Source: Streptomyces sp. LX-29
GTDB taxonomy: Bacteria > Actinomycetota > Actinomycetes > Streptomycetales > Streptomycetaceae
Assembly: GCF_029541745.1 (NCBI RefSeq)
Contig: NZ_CP089746.1
Span: 4,349,559-4,413,558 of the forward strand
DNA length: 64,000 nt
Direction of reading: 5' to 3'
Positions 10,566-21,000 of the stretch are shown here, one piece after another; positions within the stretch are counted from its first letter, which is position 1, and every line of letters begins with the position of its first letter. The notes beneath the pieces were generated by a model that was given only the letters and a program-made list of their open reading frames with translations, had not been told where the DNA came from and made no database searches. The position numbers and the translations under genes were made by a program.

Positions 10566-10788
10566 CCCGCGCGGCCCGCGCCCCGCGGCCCGCCCCCCCC
10601 GGTGTACGGGACGCCTGGAGCCCGCTTTGCCCGCTAGGGGCGTCCGCGTCCCTTGCCTGTCGGGCGCGGGCGCCGGTGGCCGCGCGCGGGTCCGGTGGCG
10701 CCCACCCGTTCCGCCCCGGCGGAACGACCGACGGCGCGAACGCCCGCGGACCGCGCCGCGTCGGCGTCCGGCGCGGGAGACTCGACGG

Positions 10789-11373
10789 GTGAGACTCTTC
10801 ACCGCGGTGATCCCGCCCCCGGAGGCCCTCGCCGAGCTCGCCGCCGAGTTCGACGTCCTGCGTCGGCTGCCCGACGCGGACCGGCTGCGTTGGACCGAGC
10901 GGGCGGGCTGGCACTTCACCCTCGCCTTCTACGGGGAGGTGGCCGAGGACATCGTCCCCGAGCTGCGCGAACGCCTCGCCCGTGCCGCCCACCGGGCCCG
11001 GCCGCACGAGCTGTGGCTGGCGGGCGGCGGGCGCTTCGGCAACCGGGTGCTGTGGGTCGGCGCCGACGGCGACCTCTGGCCGATGCGTAGCCTCGCCGAC
11101 GCCACGGCGGCCGCCGGTCGCCGGGCCGGTGCCGCCGTGGACGAGCACCGCCCCTACACCCCGCATCTGACCATCGCCCGCGGCCGCGGCCGGGGGCGTC
11201 ACTACCGGGGCGAGGTCGACCTGGTGCCCTTCGCCGCCGAGCTCCTCGACTTCGCCGGTGACCCCTGGACCGTCGAGGAGCTGTGTCTGGTCCGCAGCCA
11301 TCCGCCCACCCCGGGGGAGCGCGGGGCGCAGCCGCGCTACGAGACGATCGGGAGCTGGGCGCTGGGCCGCTGA
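10789..11373 (+). CDS. thpR: RNA 2',3'-cyclic phosphodiesterase (ThpR/LigT, 2H family)
   Basis: Starting at GTG 10789, the 194-residue product is the usual size for ThpR. It shows both catalytic His-X-Thr motifs of the 2H phosphoesterase superfamily: HFTLAF (His about 42) and HLTIAR (His about 126). The N-terminal MRLFTAVIPP is typical. The enzyme opens 2',3'-cyclic phosphate RNA ends. The longer frame beginning at 10627 is discarded because its leader is low-complexity Arg/Pro. A possible 28-codon membrane peptide gene follows. Confidence 0.85.
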   Translation: MRLFTAVIPPPEALAELAAEFDVLRRLPDADRLRWTERAGWHFTLAFYGEVAEDIVPELRERLARAAHRARPHELWLAGGGRFGNRVLWVGADGDLWPMRSLADATAAAGRRAGAAVDEHRPYTPHLTIARGRGRGRHYRGEVDLVPFAAELLDFAGDPWTVEELCLVRSHPPTPGERGAQPRYETIGSWALGR

Positions 11374-11395
11374 GCCGTCCGGTTAACCTCGAAGT

Positions 11396-11482
11396 GTGGA
11401 TCCCAAGACCAGAAACATGATCATGAGCGGTGGGCTCGTGTTGTTGCTCATCGTCGTGGCCGTGGCGGCGGCCTTCGGCTAG
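11396..11482 (+). CDS. Candidate 28-residue membrane peptide
   Basis: A short frame GTG...TAG starts 22 bases after thpR. It encodes a hydrophilic head (about MDPKTRNMIMSGG) followed by a single hydrophobic helix (LVLLLIVVAVAAAF). That is exactly the shape of the single-pass small membrane proteins common in Streptomyces. No strong ribosome site is visible (GTTAACCTCGAA precedes it). It may be a real small protein or a chance frame. I do not recognise a family. Confidence 0.45.
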   Translation: MDPKTRNMIMSGGLVLLLIVVAVAAAFG

Positions 11483-11599
11483 CCGCCCGCGACGGGGGCA
11501 TCGCCCGTGCCCGGCTCCGGGCCGAGCGCCGCCCCCGCCGCCTCACCGACCTATCGCCTCATCGCCTTCCCGTCCCACCGCCCCATGACAGCGGCCGCC

Positions 11600-12595
11600 T
11601 CACCAGGCGAACGCCTCCGGGGACTCCCCGGGCCCGGGGAAGATCTCGTCCAGTCCGGCCAGCAGCTCGGGGCCCAGCTCCAGCTCGACCGCCCGCAGCG
11701 CCGAGGCCAGCTGCTCGACCGTGCGCGGGCCGACGATCGGCCCGGTGACGCCCGGCCGGGTCAGCAGCCAGGCCAGCGCCACCTCGCCGGGCTCCAGGCC
11801 GTGCTTGTCCAGCAGGTCCTCGTAGGCCTGCACCTTCTCCCGCATCGCGGTGTCCCGCAGCGACGTCGCGCTGCGCCCCTCGGCGGTGCGCCCGGCCCCG
11901 CCCTCGCGTTCCTTACGGAGCGCGCCGCCCAGCAGCCCGCCGTGCAGCGGGGACCAGGGGATGACGCCGAGCCCGTACGCCCGCGCCGCCGGGATCACCT
12001 CCATCTCGGCCCGCCGCTCCGCCAGGTTGTACAGGCACTGCTCGCTCACCAGCCCGTACGAGCCGCGCCGCCGGGCCGTCTCGTTGGCCTGGGCGATGTG
12101 CCAGCCCGCGTGGTTGGAGGACCCCACGTAGAGGATCTTGCCCTGCTGCACCAGCACGTCGACGGCCTGCCAGATCTCCTCCCACGGCGTCGACCGGTCG
12201 ACGTGGTGGAACTGGTACAGGTCGATGTAGTCCGTCCCCAGCCGGCGCAGGCTGGCCTCCACCCCGCGCCGGATGTTCAGCGCCGAGAGCCTGTCCTCGT
12301 TGGGCCACGGCGCCCCCTCGACGCCCATGTTCCCGTACACCTTGGTCGCCAGGACGGTCTTCTCCCGTCGCCCGCCCCCCTTGGCGAACCAGCTCCCGAT
12401 GATCTTCTCGGTACGGCCCTTGTTCTCGCCCCAGCCGTAGACGTTCGCCGTGTCGAAGAAGTTGACCCCCGCCCCCAGCGCGGCGTCCATGATCGCGTGA
12501 CTGTCGGCCTCATCCGTCTGCGGACCGAAGTTCATCGTGCCGAGCACGAGTCGACTGACCTTGAGTCCGGTGCGTCCGAGCTGTGTGTACTCCAT
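11600..12595 (-). CDS. Aldo/keto reductase
   Basis: The 331-residue product is a (beta/alpha)8-barrel NADPH-dependent oxidoreductase of the AKR superfamily. The opening YTQLGRTGLKVSRLVLGTMN is canonical. The tetrad is represented by FDTANVYGWG (Asp and Tyr), ATKVYGN (Lys) and FHHVD (His). The NADP-binding end includes VGSSNHAGW and GPIVGPRT. It resembles the YajO/PdxI and general-stress AKR groups, and the substrate is unknown. It is transcribed alone, away from the ECF sigma factor gene. Confidence 0.9.
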   Translation of the reverse strand: MEYTQLGRTGLKVSRLVLGTMNFGPQTDEADSHAIMDAALGAGVNFFDTANVYGWGENKGRTEKIIGSWFAKGGGRREKTVLATKVYGNMGVEGAPWPNEDRLSALNIRRGVEASLRRLGTDYIDLYQFHHVDRSTPWEEIWQAVDVLVQQGKILYVGSSNHAGWHIAQANETARRRGSYGLVSEQCLYNLAERRAEMEVIPAARAYGLGVIPWSPLHGGLLGGALRKEREGGAGRTAEGRSATSLRDTAMREKVQAYEDLLDKHGLEPGEVALAWLLTRPGVTGPIVGPRTVEQLASALRAVELELGPELLAGLDEIFPGPGESPEAFAW

Positions 12596-12693
12596 GAACC
12601 CTTAGCCAACGGCTTGGAGTGCGCTCGAATCAAGGGTGCGCGCCGACCGACCGGCGCGGCGGGACGGCCGTGCGGTCGCGCGCCCGGGGGAGA

Positions 12694-12709
12694 TGTGACG
12701 GGAGTCACG
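12694..12709 (+). promoter_or_regulatory. Candidate Crp-binding site upstream of ECF sigma gene
   Basis: TGTGA-CGGGAG-TCACG matches the general CRP half-site layout and also the GTG-N6-GNCAC motif reported for Streptomyces Crp. It lies 48 bases upstream of the proposed sigma start, where a repressor or activator could act. Confidence 0.45.
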
Positions 12710-12756
12710 GGAAGTCGGTGGGTGGTGCCGAACAGCTCATGGAGGTGAGCACTCAA

Positions 12757-13413
12757 ATGCGTACCCGGGTACGGGCCGGGGATCCGAGCGCGTTCGCGGA
12801 GCTTTTCGACAGCTATGCCCGTGCGGTCTACAACCACGCCTTCCGGCTGACCGCCGACTGGTCGACGGCCGAGGACGTGATGGCCGCGACCTTCATGGAG
12901 GCGTGGCGGCTGCGCGACAGGGTGGAGCCCGAAGGCGGCTCCCTGCGGCCCTGGTTGCTGGGCATCGCCACCAACACCGCGCGCAACCAGTACCGGAGCA
13001 ACCGGCGCTACCGGGCGGCGGCCAACGCCGCCGCGTCGGCCGAGCTGTCGGTGCCCGACCACGCCGACGAGGTGGCCGATCGGGTCGACGACCGGCGGCG
13101 CCTGGCGAAGGCCCTGACCGCCCTCGCCTCGCTGCGCAGGACGGAGCGCGAGGTGGTGGCGCTGTGCCTGGGGGAGGGCCTGGACTACGCGGCCGCGGCC
13201 GAGGCCCTCGGCATTCCGGTCGGCACCGTCGCCTCCCGCCTGTCCCGGGCCCGCCGGAAGCTCCGGGCGCTCGCGGCCGACGAACCGGCCGGCCCGGCCG
13301 CCGCGCCGGCGCCGAAACTCATCCGCGGAAAACGGGAAGGCGGCCTTTCGGGCCGACAGACAAGAGGCGATCACGCCCATGTGGTCCGGCCTGCGCAGGG
13401 AGGAAACCGATGA
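12757..13413 (+). CDS. ECF-type RNA polymerase sigma factor
   Basis: The 218-residue protein has sigma region 2 at residues about 10-60 (FAELFDSYARAVYNHAFRLT, then STAEDVMAATFMEAWR) and region 4 at about 125-175 (LRRTEREVVALCLGEGLDYA, IPVGTVASRLSRARRKLRA). The ATG at 12757 is chosen because GGAGGTGA sits eight bases upstream. An ATG at 12739 would overlap that site. The C-terminal 40 residues beyond region 4 are a basic tail. Its stop overlaps the start of the next gene (ATGA), so the two are translationally coupled. The downstream membrane protein is probably its regulator. Confidence 0.9.
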   Translation: MRTRVRAGDPSAFAELFDSYARAVYNHAFRLTADWSTAEDVMAATFMEAWRLRDRVEPEGGSLRPWLLGIATNTARNQYRSNRRYRAAANAAASAELSVPDHADEVADRVDDRRRLAKALTALASLRRTEREVVALCLGEGLDYAAAAEALGIPVGTVASRLSRARRKLRALAADEPAGPAAAPAPKLIRGKREGGLSGRQTRGDHAHVVRPAQGGNR

Positions 13414-14510
13414 ACGCGAACACGTCCGGGCAGCGTCCTGCCGAGTGGGAAGAGGGCGCGCGGCTGCTGTCGCAGACGACGCGTGACCTGCCCGCGGGCC
13501 GTCACCGGTTCCACAAGGAGCAACTGATGGCCCAGATTCAGCGGGAACAGCGTACGGAGACGGCGGCCCCGGCCCCGGCGAGGACACGGCGCTTCCGGCT
13601 GCCGCGCCCGGCGATCGCCCTGCCCGCCATCGCCGCCGCCCTGGCCGGGACGGTCGTCGCCGTCCTGGCGATGCCCGGTGACAACGGAGCCGGCGCGGGA
13701 GGCGGCGGCCTCGCCACCGGACCGGCCCTGACCACCCCGGTCGGCGCCGCGACCACCAACGGGGTGCCGCAGCTGCTCGACCGGATCTCCCTGGCGGCGG
13801 CCGACGAGCCCCACCCGGTCGTGCGGCCCGGCCAGTACATCTACGTCGAGTCCCAGACGGCGGAGACCTTCCCCAGGACGGTCGGCGACAAGACCACCCT
13901 GGTCAGCCACGCGCTGCACCGCCGCCAGATCTGGACCTCTCCGGACGGCACCAAGGGCTGGCTGATCGACCCGGGCGTCAACGAGGACCCCGAGGGAGAG
14001 ACCCTGAGCCTCCCCGACGAGCTGGGCAACGCCCCGAAGGCCGGCCTGAACTCCCCCTCGTACGACTACCTGGCCAAGCTCACCACCGACCCCGACAAGC
14101 TGCTCGCCAAGATCTACGAGGAGACCAGGGGCATGGGCAACTCCCCGGACCAGCAGGCGTTCACCACCATCGGTGATCTGCTCAACGAGAGCTACCCGCC
14201 CGCGGAGCTGTACCCGGCGCTGTTCAAGGCGGCCGCGAAGATCCCCGGAGTCGTCGTCGTGAAGGACGCGGTGGACGCGGTGGGCCGGCACGGGGTGGCG
14301 GTGGCCCGGTTGGACGAGCACGGCGGCCAGCGCGAGGAATGGATCTTCGACCGGAAGACCCATGTCTTCCTGGGCAAGCGCACCGTTCAGGTGAAGGGGA
14401 ACAGCGGGGAGGACGGCGTGATCAAGCCCGGCACGGTCACCGGCACCAGCGCCGTCACGTACCGGGCCATCGTGGACGGCATCAAGCGCACCCCGTCCCA
14501 GGCGGACTGA
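13410..14510 (+). CDS. CU044_5270-type membrane-anchored partner of the ECF sigma factor
   Basis: The 366-residue protein overlaps the sigma gene by four bases. It has a cytoplasmic N-terminus of about 65 residues (RPAEWEEGARLLSQTTRDLP). One transmembrane helix follows (about 67-88, AIALPAIAAALAGTVVAVLAM), and then a large extracytoplasmic domain with YIYVESQTAETFP and RREIWTSPDGTKGW-like segments. This layout matches the actinobacterial CU044_5270 family, regularly encoded next to ECF sigma factors. It is presumed to act as an anti-sigma or envelope-sensing partner. No zinc-binding HxxxCxxC is present, so it is not a classical ZAS anti-sigma. Confidence 0.75.
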   Translation: MNANTSGQRPAEWEEGARLLSQTTRDLPAGRHRFHKEQLMAQIQREQRTETAAPAPARTRRFRLPRPAIALPAIAAALAGTVVAVLAMPGDNGAGAGGGGLATGPALTTPVGAATTNGVPQLLDRISLAAADEPHPVVRPGQYIYVESQTAETFPRTVGDKTTLVSHALHRRQIWTSPDGTKGWLIDPGVNEDPEGETLSLPDELGNAPKAGLNSPSYDYLAKLTTDPDKLLAKIYEETRGMGNSPDQQAFTTIGDLLNESYPPAELYPALFKAAAKIPGVVVVKDAVDAVGRHGVAVARLDEHGGQREEWIFDRKTHVFLGKRTVQVKGNSGEDGVIKPGTVTGTSAVTYRAIVDGIKRTPSQAD

Positions 14511-14690
14511 CGCACCCGCGGGCTGACGGGCCCTGGGCTGACGCGCCTTCGGAGGAGCGCGCCCCGCACCGGCGTGTGACGGCCGGCCCCGATCTCCGGG
14601 AGCCGGCCGTCCCGCCGCGGCTCGGGACTTCGCCCCGGGGATCGGTTTCGGAACCGCTCGGACGCGACAGGGCCGCATATCTTTGAGGGC

Positions 14691-15749
14691 ATGCGTGCGC
14701 TCCTCACCTCGCTCGGCGTGGCCGGGCTGATCGGCCTCGGGCTGACCGCCGTCGCCCCCGCCGCCGTCGCCGACGACTCCCCGTCCTCGTTCACGATCGA
14801 GGACCCGAAGATCACGGAGTCCAGTGGGCTGGCGGCCAGCCGGGTGCACCCGGGGGTGTACTGGACGCACAACGACAGCGACGACGGCCCGTACATCTAC
14901 GCCGTGGACAGCAGGACGGGCCGCGTCGTGGCCACCGTCACGATGCGCGGGATCGGTGATCCGCGCGACGTGGAGGCGATCTCGATCGGGCCGGACGGCG
15001 ATGTCTACGTGGGTGACATCGGGGACAACCTGAACGGCACCTGGCCCAAGGTGTGGATCTACCGCTTCCCGGAGCCGAAGCAGCTGCGGGACGTGACGGT
15101 GAAGGCGACGCAGTTCACGGTGCGGTACGAGGACGGACCGCGTGACGCGGAGGCGCTGATGGTGCACCCGGTGACCGGCCGGGTGTACATCGCCAGCAAG
15201 AGCCAGGACAAGGGCCGGCTGTACGCGGGGCCGGAGCGGCTGTCGACCTCGGGGGAGAACGTCTTCCGCCGGGTGATGGACCTCGGCGACTGGGGCTTCG
15301 ACAAGGGCGTGACGGACGGCGCCTTCTCGCCGGACGGCAGCCGGCTGGTGCTGCGCGGCTATATCTCGGTGGTGGAGTACCGCTGGAAGAAGGACGGGAA
15401 GCCCACGCCGCTGGAGCAGTCGCCGCCGATGCCGTTCCTGCGGCAGGGGGAGTCGGTCACCTTCACCCCGGACGGCGGCACGCTGATGTACGGGTCGGAG
15501 GGTGAGCGGAGCCCGGTGAAGGCCAAGGAGCTCGACGGCGAGCTGCTGCCGGACGCGACGGCGAAGGCGCGGGAGCAGGGCGACGACGGCAAGGGCGGCG
15601 GCGGCTCCGAGTCGGACGACGGCGGCTCGGGCGGCGGCGACGACCGCAGCGTCCTGGTGGGCGCGCTGGCGGTCGGCGCGCTCGCGCTGGTGTTCTTCGG
15701 AGCGCGGGGCAAGGGGAAGGGGAAGGGCAAGCGGCGCGCCGGCGACTGA
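14691..15749 (+). CDS. Surface-anchored WD40-like beta-propeller protein
   Basis: The 352-residue product begins with a signal peptide (about 28 residues, ending APAAVADD). A beta-propeller-like region follows, with repeated YVGDIGDN, IYAVDSRTGRVV and DGAFSPDGSRLVLRG elements. A Gly/Ser/Asp linker then leads to one C-terminal hydrophobic helix (about 315-335) and a KGKGKGKRR stop-transfer tail. This is the architecture of a cell-envelope protein tethered at its C-terminus, not an LPXTG sortase substrate. Function is unknown. It is convergent with the F420/FMN oxidoreductase, with a hairpin between them. Confidence 0.75.
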   Translation: MRALLTSLGVAGLIGLGLTAVAPAAVADDSPSSFTIEDPKITESSGLAASRVHPGVYWTHNDSDDGPYIYAVDSRTGRVVATVTMRGIGDPRDVEAISIGPDGDVYVGDIGDNLNGTWPKVWIYRFPEPKQLRDVTVKATQFTVRYEDGPRDAEALMVHPVTGRVYIASKSQDKGRLYAGPERLSTSGENVFRRVMDLGDWGFDKGVTDGAFSPDGSRLVLRGYISVVEYRWKKDGKPTPLEQSPPMPFLRQGESVTFTPDGGTLMYGSEGERSPVKAKELDGELLPDATAKAREQGDDGKGGGGSESDDGGSGGGDDRSVLVGALAVGALALVFFGARGKGKGKGKRRAGD

Positions 15750-15759
15750 CCTGGTCACG

Positions 15760-15778
15760 CCGCCCGCCTGACGGGCGG
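15760..15778. terminator. Bidirectional hairpin terminator
   Basis: A perfect seven-base-pair stem CCGCCCG / CGGGCGG with a five-base loop fills the 32-base gap between the convergent genes ending at 15749 and 15782. Confidence 0.6.
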
Positions 15779-15781
15779 GGG

Positions 15782-16237
15782 CTAGAACATGCCCGTACCG
15801 CCGCCCTCGATCGTCCGTTCGTCCTCGGCGAGCAGCCGCACCTCGTAGTGGAGGGTCCGGTCACGCTTGAGCCGGTGGGCCAGCGGCACGAGGAGGCCGT
15901 GGGTGAGCGGGTACTTGCGGGTCAGACACCGGGCGGCGTGCCGGTCCTCGCCGCCGCCCTGCGCGAGCAGATGGACATGGGCCTTGACCGAAGGCCCCGT
16001 CGCCCTGCCGCGCAGGGTGGACGGCGCGAGCTCCACCCGGGGGTTGTTCCGCATCCGCCGTGCCTTCCAGGCGTGGCCGAAGGTGCGGATGTACGCGTGG
16101 TCCCCCTCCACCGCGATGTTCACCGGCGTGCCGACGGGCGTGCCGTCCCGCTTGTAGGTGGTGAGCAGCACGGCGTACTGCTTCTTGAAGCGGGAGATGG
16201 TGGGCGGGGGACCCGGTGGTGGCTGCGCGGTCGTCAT
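15782..16237 (-). CDS. PPOX-class F420/FMN-dependent oxidoreductase
   Basis: The 151-residue split-barrel protein has the motifs of PPOX-class deazaflavin-dependent enzymes: FKKQYAVLLTTYKRDGTPVGTPVNI, YIRTFGHAWKARRMRNNPRVEL, and a C-terminal RTLHYEVRLL. It probably reduces a small organic substrate with F420H2 or FMNH2. The start at 16237 is the only sensible one, but its GGAGGT is directly against the ATG. A 12-base palindrome (CCTCCATGGAGG, 16239-16250) covers that sequence, so initiation may be weak or regulated. It follows serC by 40 bases on the same strand and may be co-transcribed with it. Confidence 0.8.
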   Translation of the reverse strand: MTTAQPPPGPPPTISRFKKQYAVLLTTYKRDGTPVGTPVNIAVEGDHAYIRTFGHAWKARRMRNNPRVELAPSTLRGRATGPSVKAHVHLLAQGGGEDRHAARCLTRKYPLTHGLLVPLAHRLKRDRTLHYEVRLLAEDERTIEGGGTGMF

Positions 16238-16277
16238 ACCTCCATGGAGGCACAGAAACCGCGGTTGTACGACTGCG

Positions 16278-17405
<1,128 letters not shown>

Positions 17406-17613
17406 CTAATCCGTTCGAACTCCGGTGTCGGTAGCGCGTCCAGTCGATGAGACGTGTTTCGCGCCTGTTCGAGACGGCGACGACCTCGGGAAACGTCGGG
17501 AAACGTCGACCTACGGTCGGATGATCTTGCGTGACCTCTCACCGTATCGCTCGATAACCACACCGGAGGGCCCGAGCGGCCGAAGACAGCGGACGAGGAA
17601 AGCAGGGAGACGC

Positions 17614-17844
17614 GTGAGCAGCGAGCGCGCACTGGTGCGGTGGGTCGTCGGGGCGGCGACGACGGCGGTGGCGACGGCCTCGGCGGTGGGGCTGTCGGCG
17701 GGGGCGGCACACGCCGACGAGTACCCGAAGGACTCGCACAACGGGGCGCGCTTCGCGGTGGTCAACACCGGTCAGATCGACGACCCGATGGAGGACGTGC
17801 TGGAGCACTTCCTCCTCTGGGGCGACGGCTACACCTGGGACTGA
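17614..17844 (+). CDS. Small secreted protein
   Basis: The 76-residue product starts at GTG 17614 behind GGGAG. Its signal peptide is LVRWVVGAATTAVATASAVG with a cleavage site after GAAHA at about residue 34. The mature peptide is only about 42 residues. It is acidic and ends DPMEDVLEHFLLWGDGYTWD. It has no cysteines and no recognised family. Similar tiny secreted proteins next to serC seem familiar from streptomycetes, but the role is unknown. A strong hairpin follows at 17891-17927. Confidence 0.65.
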   Translation: MSSERALVRWVVGAATTAVATASAVGLSAGAAHADEYPKDSHNGARFAVVNTGQIDDPMEDVLEHFLLWGDGYTWD

Positions 17845-17871
17845 TCCCGGGACCGGCCCTGGAGCGGATCC

Positions 17872-17927
17872 GGGGCCGGACCCGGGTTCCGGGGCCGGAC
17901 CCGGGTTCCGGGTCCGGGTCCGGCCCC
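17872..17927 (+). terminator. Tandem 19-bp repeat forming a strong hairpin
   Basis: GGGGCCGGACCCGGGTTCC occurs twice in tandem (17872-17890, 17891-17909). The second copy pairs perfectly over 14 bases with 17914-17927. It lies 47 bases after the small secreted protein stop, consistent with a terminator. A second near-perfect inverted repeat (17980-17993 with 18003-18016) sits just before the next gene start. Confidence 0.5.
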
Positions 17928-18028
17928 GGGGTCGGCGGCCGACGGCCGGCGTGGTCCACCGCCGTCGTCCCCGACAGGATCCACCGTCGTCCCCGGCGTG
18001 ACGGGGTCGACGGTGGACACTGGGACCC

Positions 18029-21000
18029 ATGGCGGATCACGGTGGTCTCAACGATCGCGACGATCGCGGGAAACGTGGGGAGAGCGGGGAGCGTGAGGCG
18101 CGCGCGGAGCGCGCGGGGCACGGCCCCGACAGCGATCCGCCTCATGAGCCGCCCCCTGAGCGGTCCTGGGAGCGGCCCCGGGAGCGGCCCCGGGAGCCGG
18201 TGCCCCCGCCGACCCGCGGGCCGGGGCCCGCGCCGACCCGGGGACCGACCCGCGGGCCGGGGCCCGAGCCGGCGCCCGAGGCGATCCGTGAGCTGAGTCG
18301 GGCGCTGCGTCAGGTCGTCCACGGCGAGGTCGAGTTCGATCCGTCCAGCCGGGCGCTGATGACCATGGACGCCTCCAACTACCGTCGGGTGCCCGTCGGA
18401 GTCGTCGCGCCGCGCGACGCCGACGACGTCGCCGCGGCGCTCGCCGTCTGCCGGGAGCACGGGACGCCGGTGGTGGCGCGCGGCGCCGGGACCTCGATCG
18501 CCGGGCAGGCCACCGGCACCGGGGTGGTGCTGGACTTCACCCGGCACATGCGCCGCCTGCTGTCCCTCGACCCCGCCGCACACACCGCGGTCGTCCAGCC
18601 CGGGGTGGTGCTGGACGAGCTGCGCGCGGCGGCCGCCGGCCACGGGCTGACCTTCGGCCCGGACCCCTCGACGCACAGCCGCTGCACCCTCGGCGGGATG
18701 ATCGGCAACAACGCCTGCGGCGCGCACTCGGTGGCCTGGGGCACCACCGCCGACAACGTCCTCGCGCTGGAGGTGATCGACGGAGCGGGTGCGGTGCTGC
18801 GGCTCGCCCGCGGCCGGGAGGCGTGGGACGCCCTGCCGGCGCGGCTCCGCGACGGGCTGCGCGCCCTGGTCGACGGCGACCTCGCCCTGCTGCGCACCGG
18901 CTTCCCCGACCTCCCGCGCCGCATCTCCGGCTATGCGCTGGACGCGCTGCTGCCCGAGCGCGGCCCCGACCCGGCCCGCGCCTTCACCGGCAGCGAGGGC
19001 ACGCTGGCGGTGTTGACGGAGGCGACCGTGCGGCTGGTCCCGGCGCCCGCCCACCGCGCGCTGGCGGTGCTCGGATACGCCGACGAGAGCGCCGCCGCCG
19101 ACGCCGCGCACACCCTGCTGCCGTACGGCCCGCTGACCGTGGAGGGCATGGCCGCCGACCTGGTCGGGGCCGCCGCCCCCGAGGGAGCGCCGGCCCGGAT
19201 CGGCCCGCCCGGCGGCCGCCCCGCCCTGCCGCGCGGCGGTGCCTGGCTCTTCGTGGAGGTCGGCGGGGAGAGCGCCGCCGAGGCGCGGGCGCGCGCCGAG
19301 GAGCTGGTGCGCGGCGCCGCCGCCGGCACCACCGGCAGCGCCGTCCTCACCGACCCGGCCGCGCGTCGCGCGCTGTGGCGGGTGCGCGAGGACGCCGCCG
19401 GCACCGCGACCCGGATGCCCGACGGCAGCGAGGCGTGGCCCGGCTGGGAGGACTGCGCGGTGCCGCCCGCCCGGCTCGGCGGCTATCTGCGGGACTTCCG
19501 CGCCCTGCTGTCCCAGCACGGACTGCGCGGCACGCCGTACGGGCACTTCGGCGACGGCTGCATCCACGCCCGCATCGACTTCGACCTGCTGGGCGCCGAG
19601 GGCGTGCGGCGCTTCCGCGCCTTCTCCACCGACCTGGCCGACCTGGTCGTCGCGCACGGCGGCTCGCTGTCCGGGGAGCACGGCGACGGGCTGGCCCGCG
19701 CGGAGCTGCTGCCGCGGATGTACGGGGCCCCGATGGTCGCCCTCTTCGAGCGGTTCAAGGACCTGTGGGACCCGGCCGGCCTGCTCAACCCCGGCGTCCT
19801 GGCCCGCCCCCGCCCGCTCGACGCGAACCTGCGCTTCGCGGTGCTGCCCACCCGCCCGGTGGACGTCGCCTTCGGCTATCCGCAGGACGGCGGCGACTTC
19901 GCGGCCGCGGTGCGTCGCTGCGTGGGCGTGGCCAAGTGCCGTACGACGACGGCCGTGGCGGGCGGCGGGGTGATGTGCCCCTCGTACCGCGCGACCCGCG
20001 AGGAGCGGCACTCCACCCGCGGCCGCGCCCGGCTGCTGCACGAGATGCTGGCGGGCGAGGTGGTGACGGACGGCTGGCGCTCGCCCGAGGTGCGCGAGGC
20101 GCTCGACCTGTGCCTGGCCTGCAAGGGTTGCCGCAGCGACTGCCCGGTCGGCGTCGACATGGCCACCTACAAGGCGGAGTTCCTGCACCACCACTACGCG
20201 GGCCGGCTCCGGCCCGCCGCCCACTACACGATGGGCCGGCTGCCCCGGTGGCTGCGGGCCGCCGCAGCGCTGCGGGCGGCTCCGGTCCTCAACGGGCTGG
20301 CGCGCACGCCGCTTTCGGCCGTGGCCAGGCGGCTGGGCGGCATCGCCCCGGAGCGGGACCTCCCCGAGCTGCCGCCGGAGCCCTTCACCCGCTGGCTCGC
20401 CCGCCGGGACCGGGAGCGCTACGGCAAGAGCACCCGGATCTACTCCACCAGCGAGACCGTCCTGCTGTGGCCGGACACCTTCACCAACCACCTGTCCCCG
20501 TCGGTCGGCCGGGCCGCCGTACGGGTCTTCGAGGCCGCCGGACGGCACGTCGTGCTGCCCCTGCCCACCCCCAAGCCGGTGTGCTGCGGCCTGACGTACG
20601 TCTCGACCGGCCAGCTCGACCGGGCCCGCGCGGTGATGCGACGCACCCTGGACCGCGTCAGCCCCTTCCTCGGGACGCCGCTGACCGTGCTGGAACCCAG
20701 CTGCGCGGCCACCCTCCGCACCGACCTGCCCGAACTGCTCCCCGACGACCCGCGCGCCGCCGAACTGGCCGCCTCGGTGCGGACCTTCGCGCAGACCCTG
20801 GAGGAGTCCGCGCCCGACTGGGAGCCGCCGCGCCTCGACCGGCCGGTCGTCGGCCAGACCCACTGCCACCAGCACGCCGTTCTCGGCGACGCCGCGGAGC
20901 GCCGGCTGCGCGAGCGGGTGGGGCTGACCGGCGAGCTCAGCGGCGGCTGCTGCGGGCTGGCCGGCAACTTCGGCTTCGAGCGCGGCCACTACGAGGTCTC

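Noticed and set aside
10627-10788. Longer start for thpR
   Set aside because: The added residues are Arg/Pro/Gly-rich, and the family begins at RLFTAVIPP, encoded from GTG 10789.
8421-10919. 832-codon minus-strand frame over marR/MFS
   Set aside because: It is the antisense shadow of two well-supported genes and has no recognisable domain.
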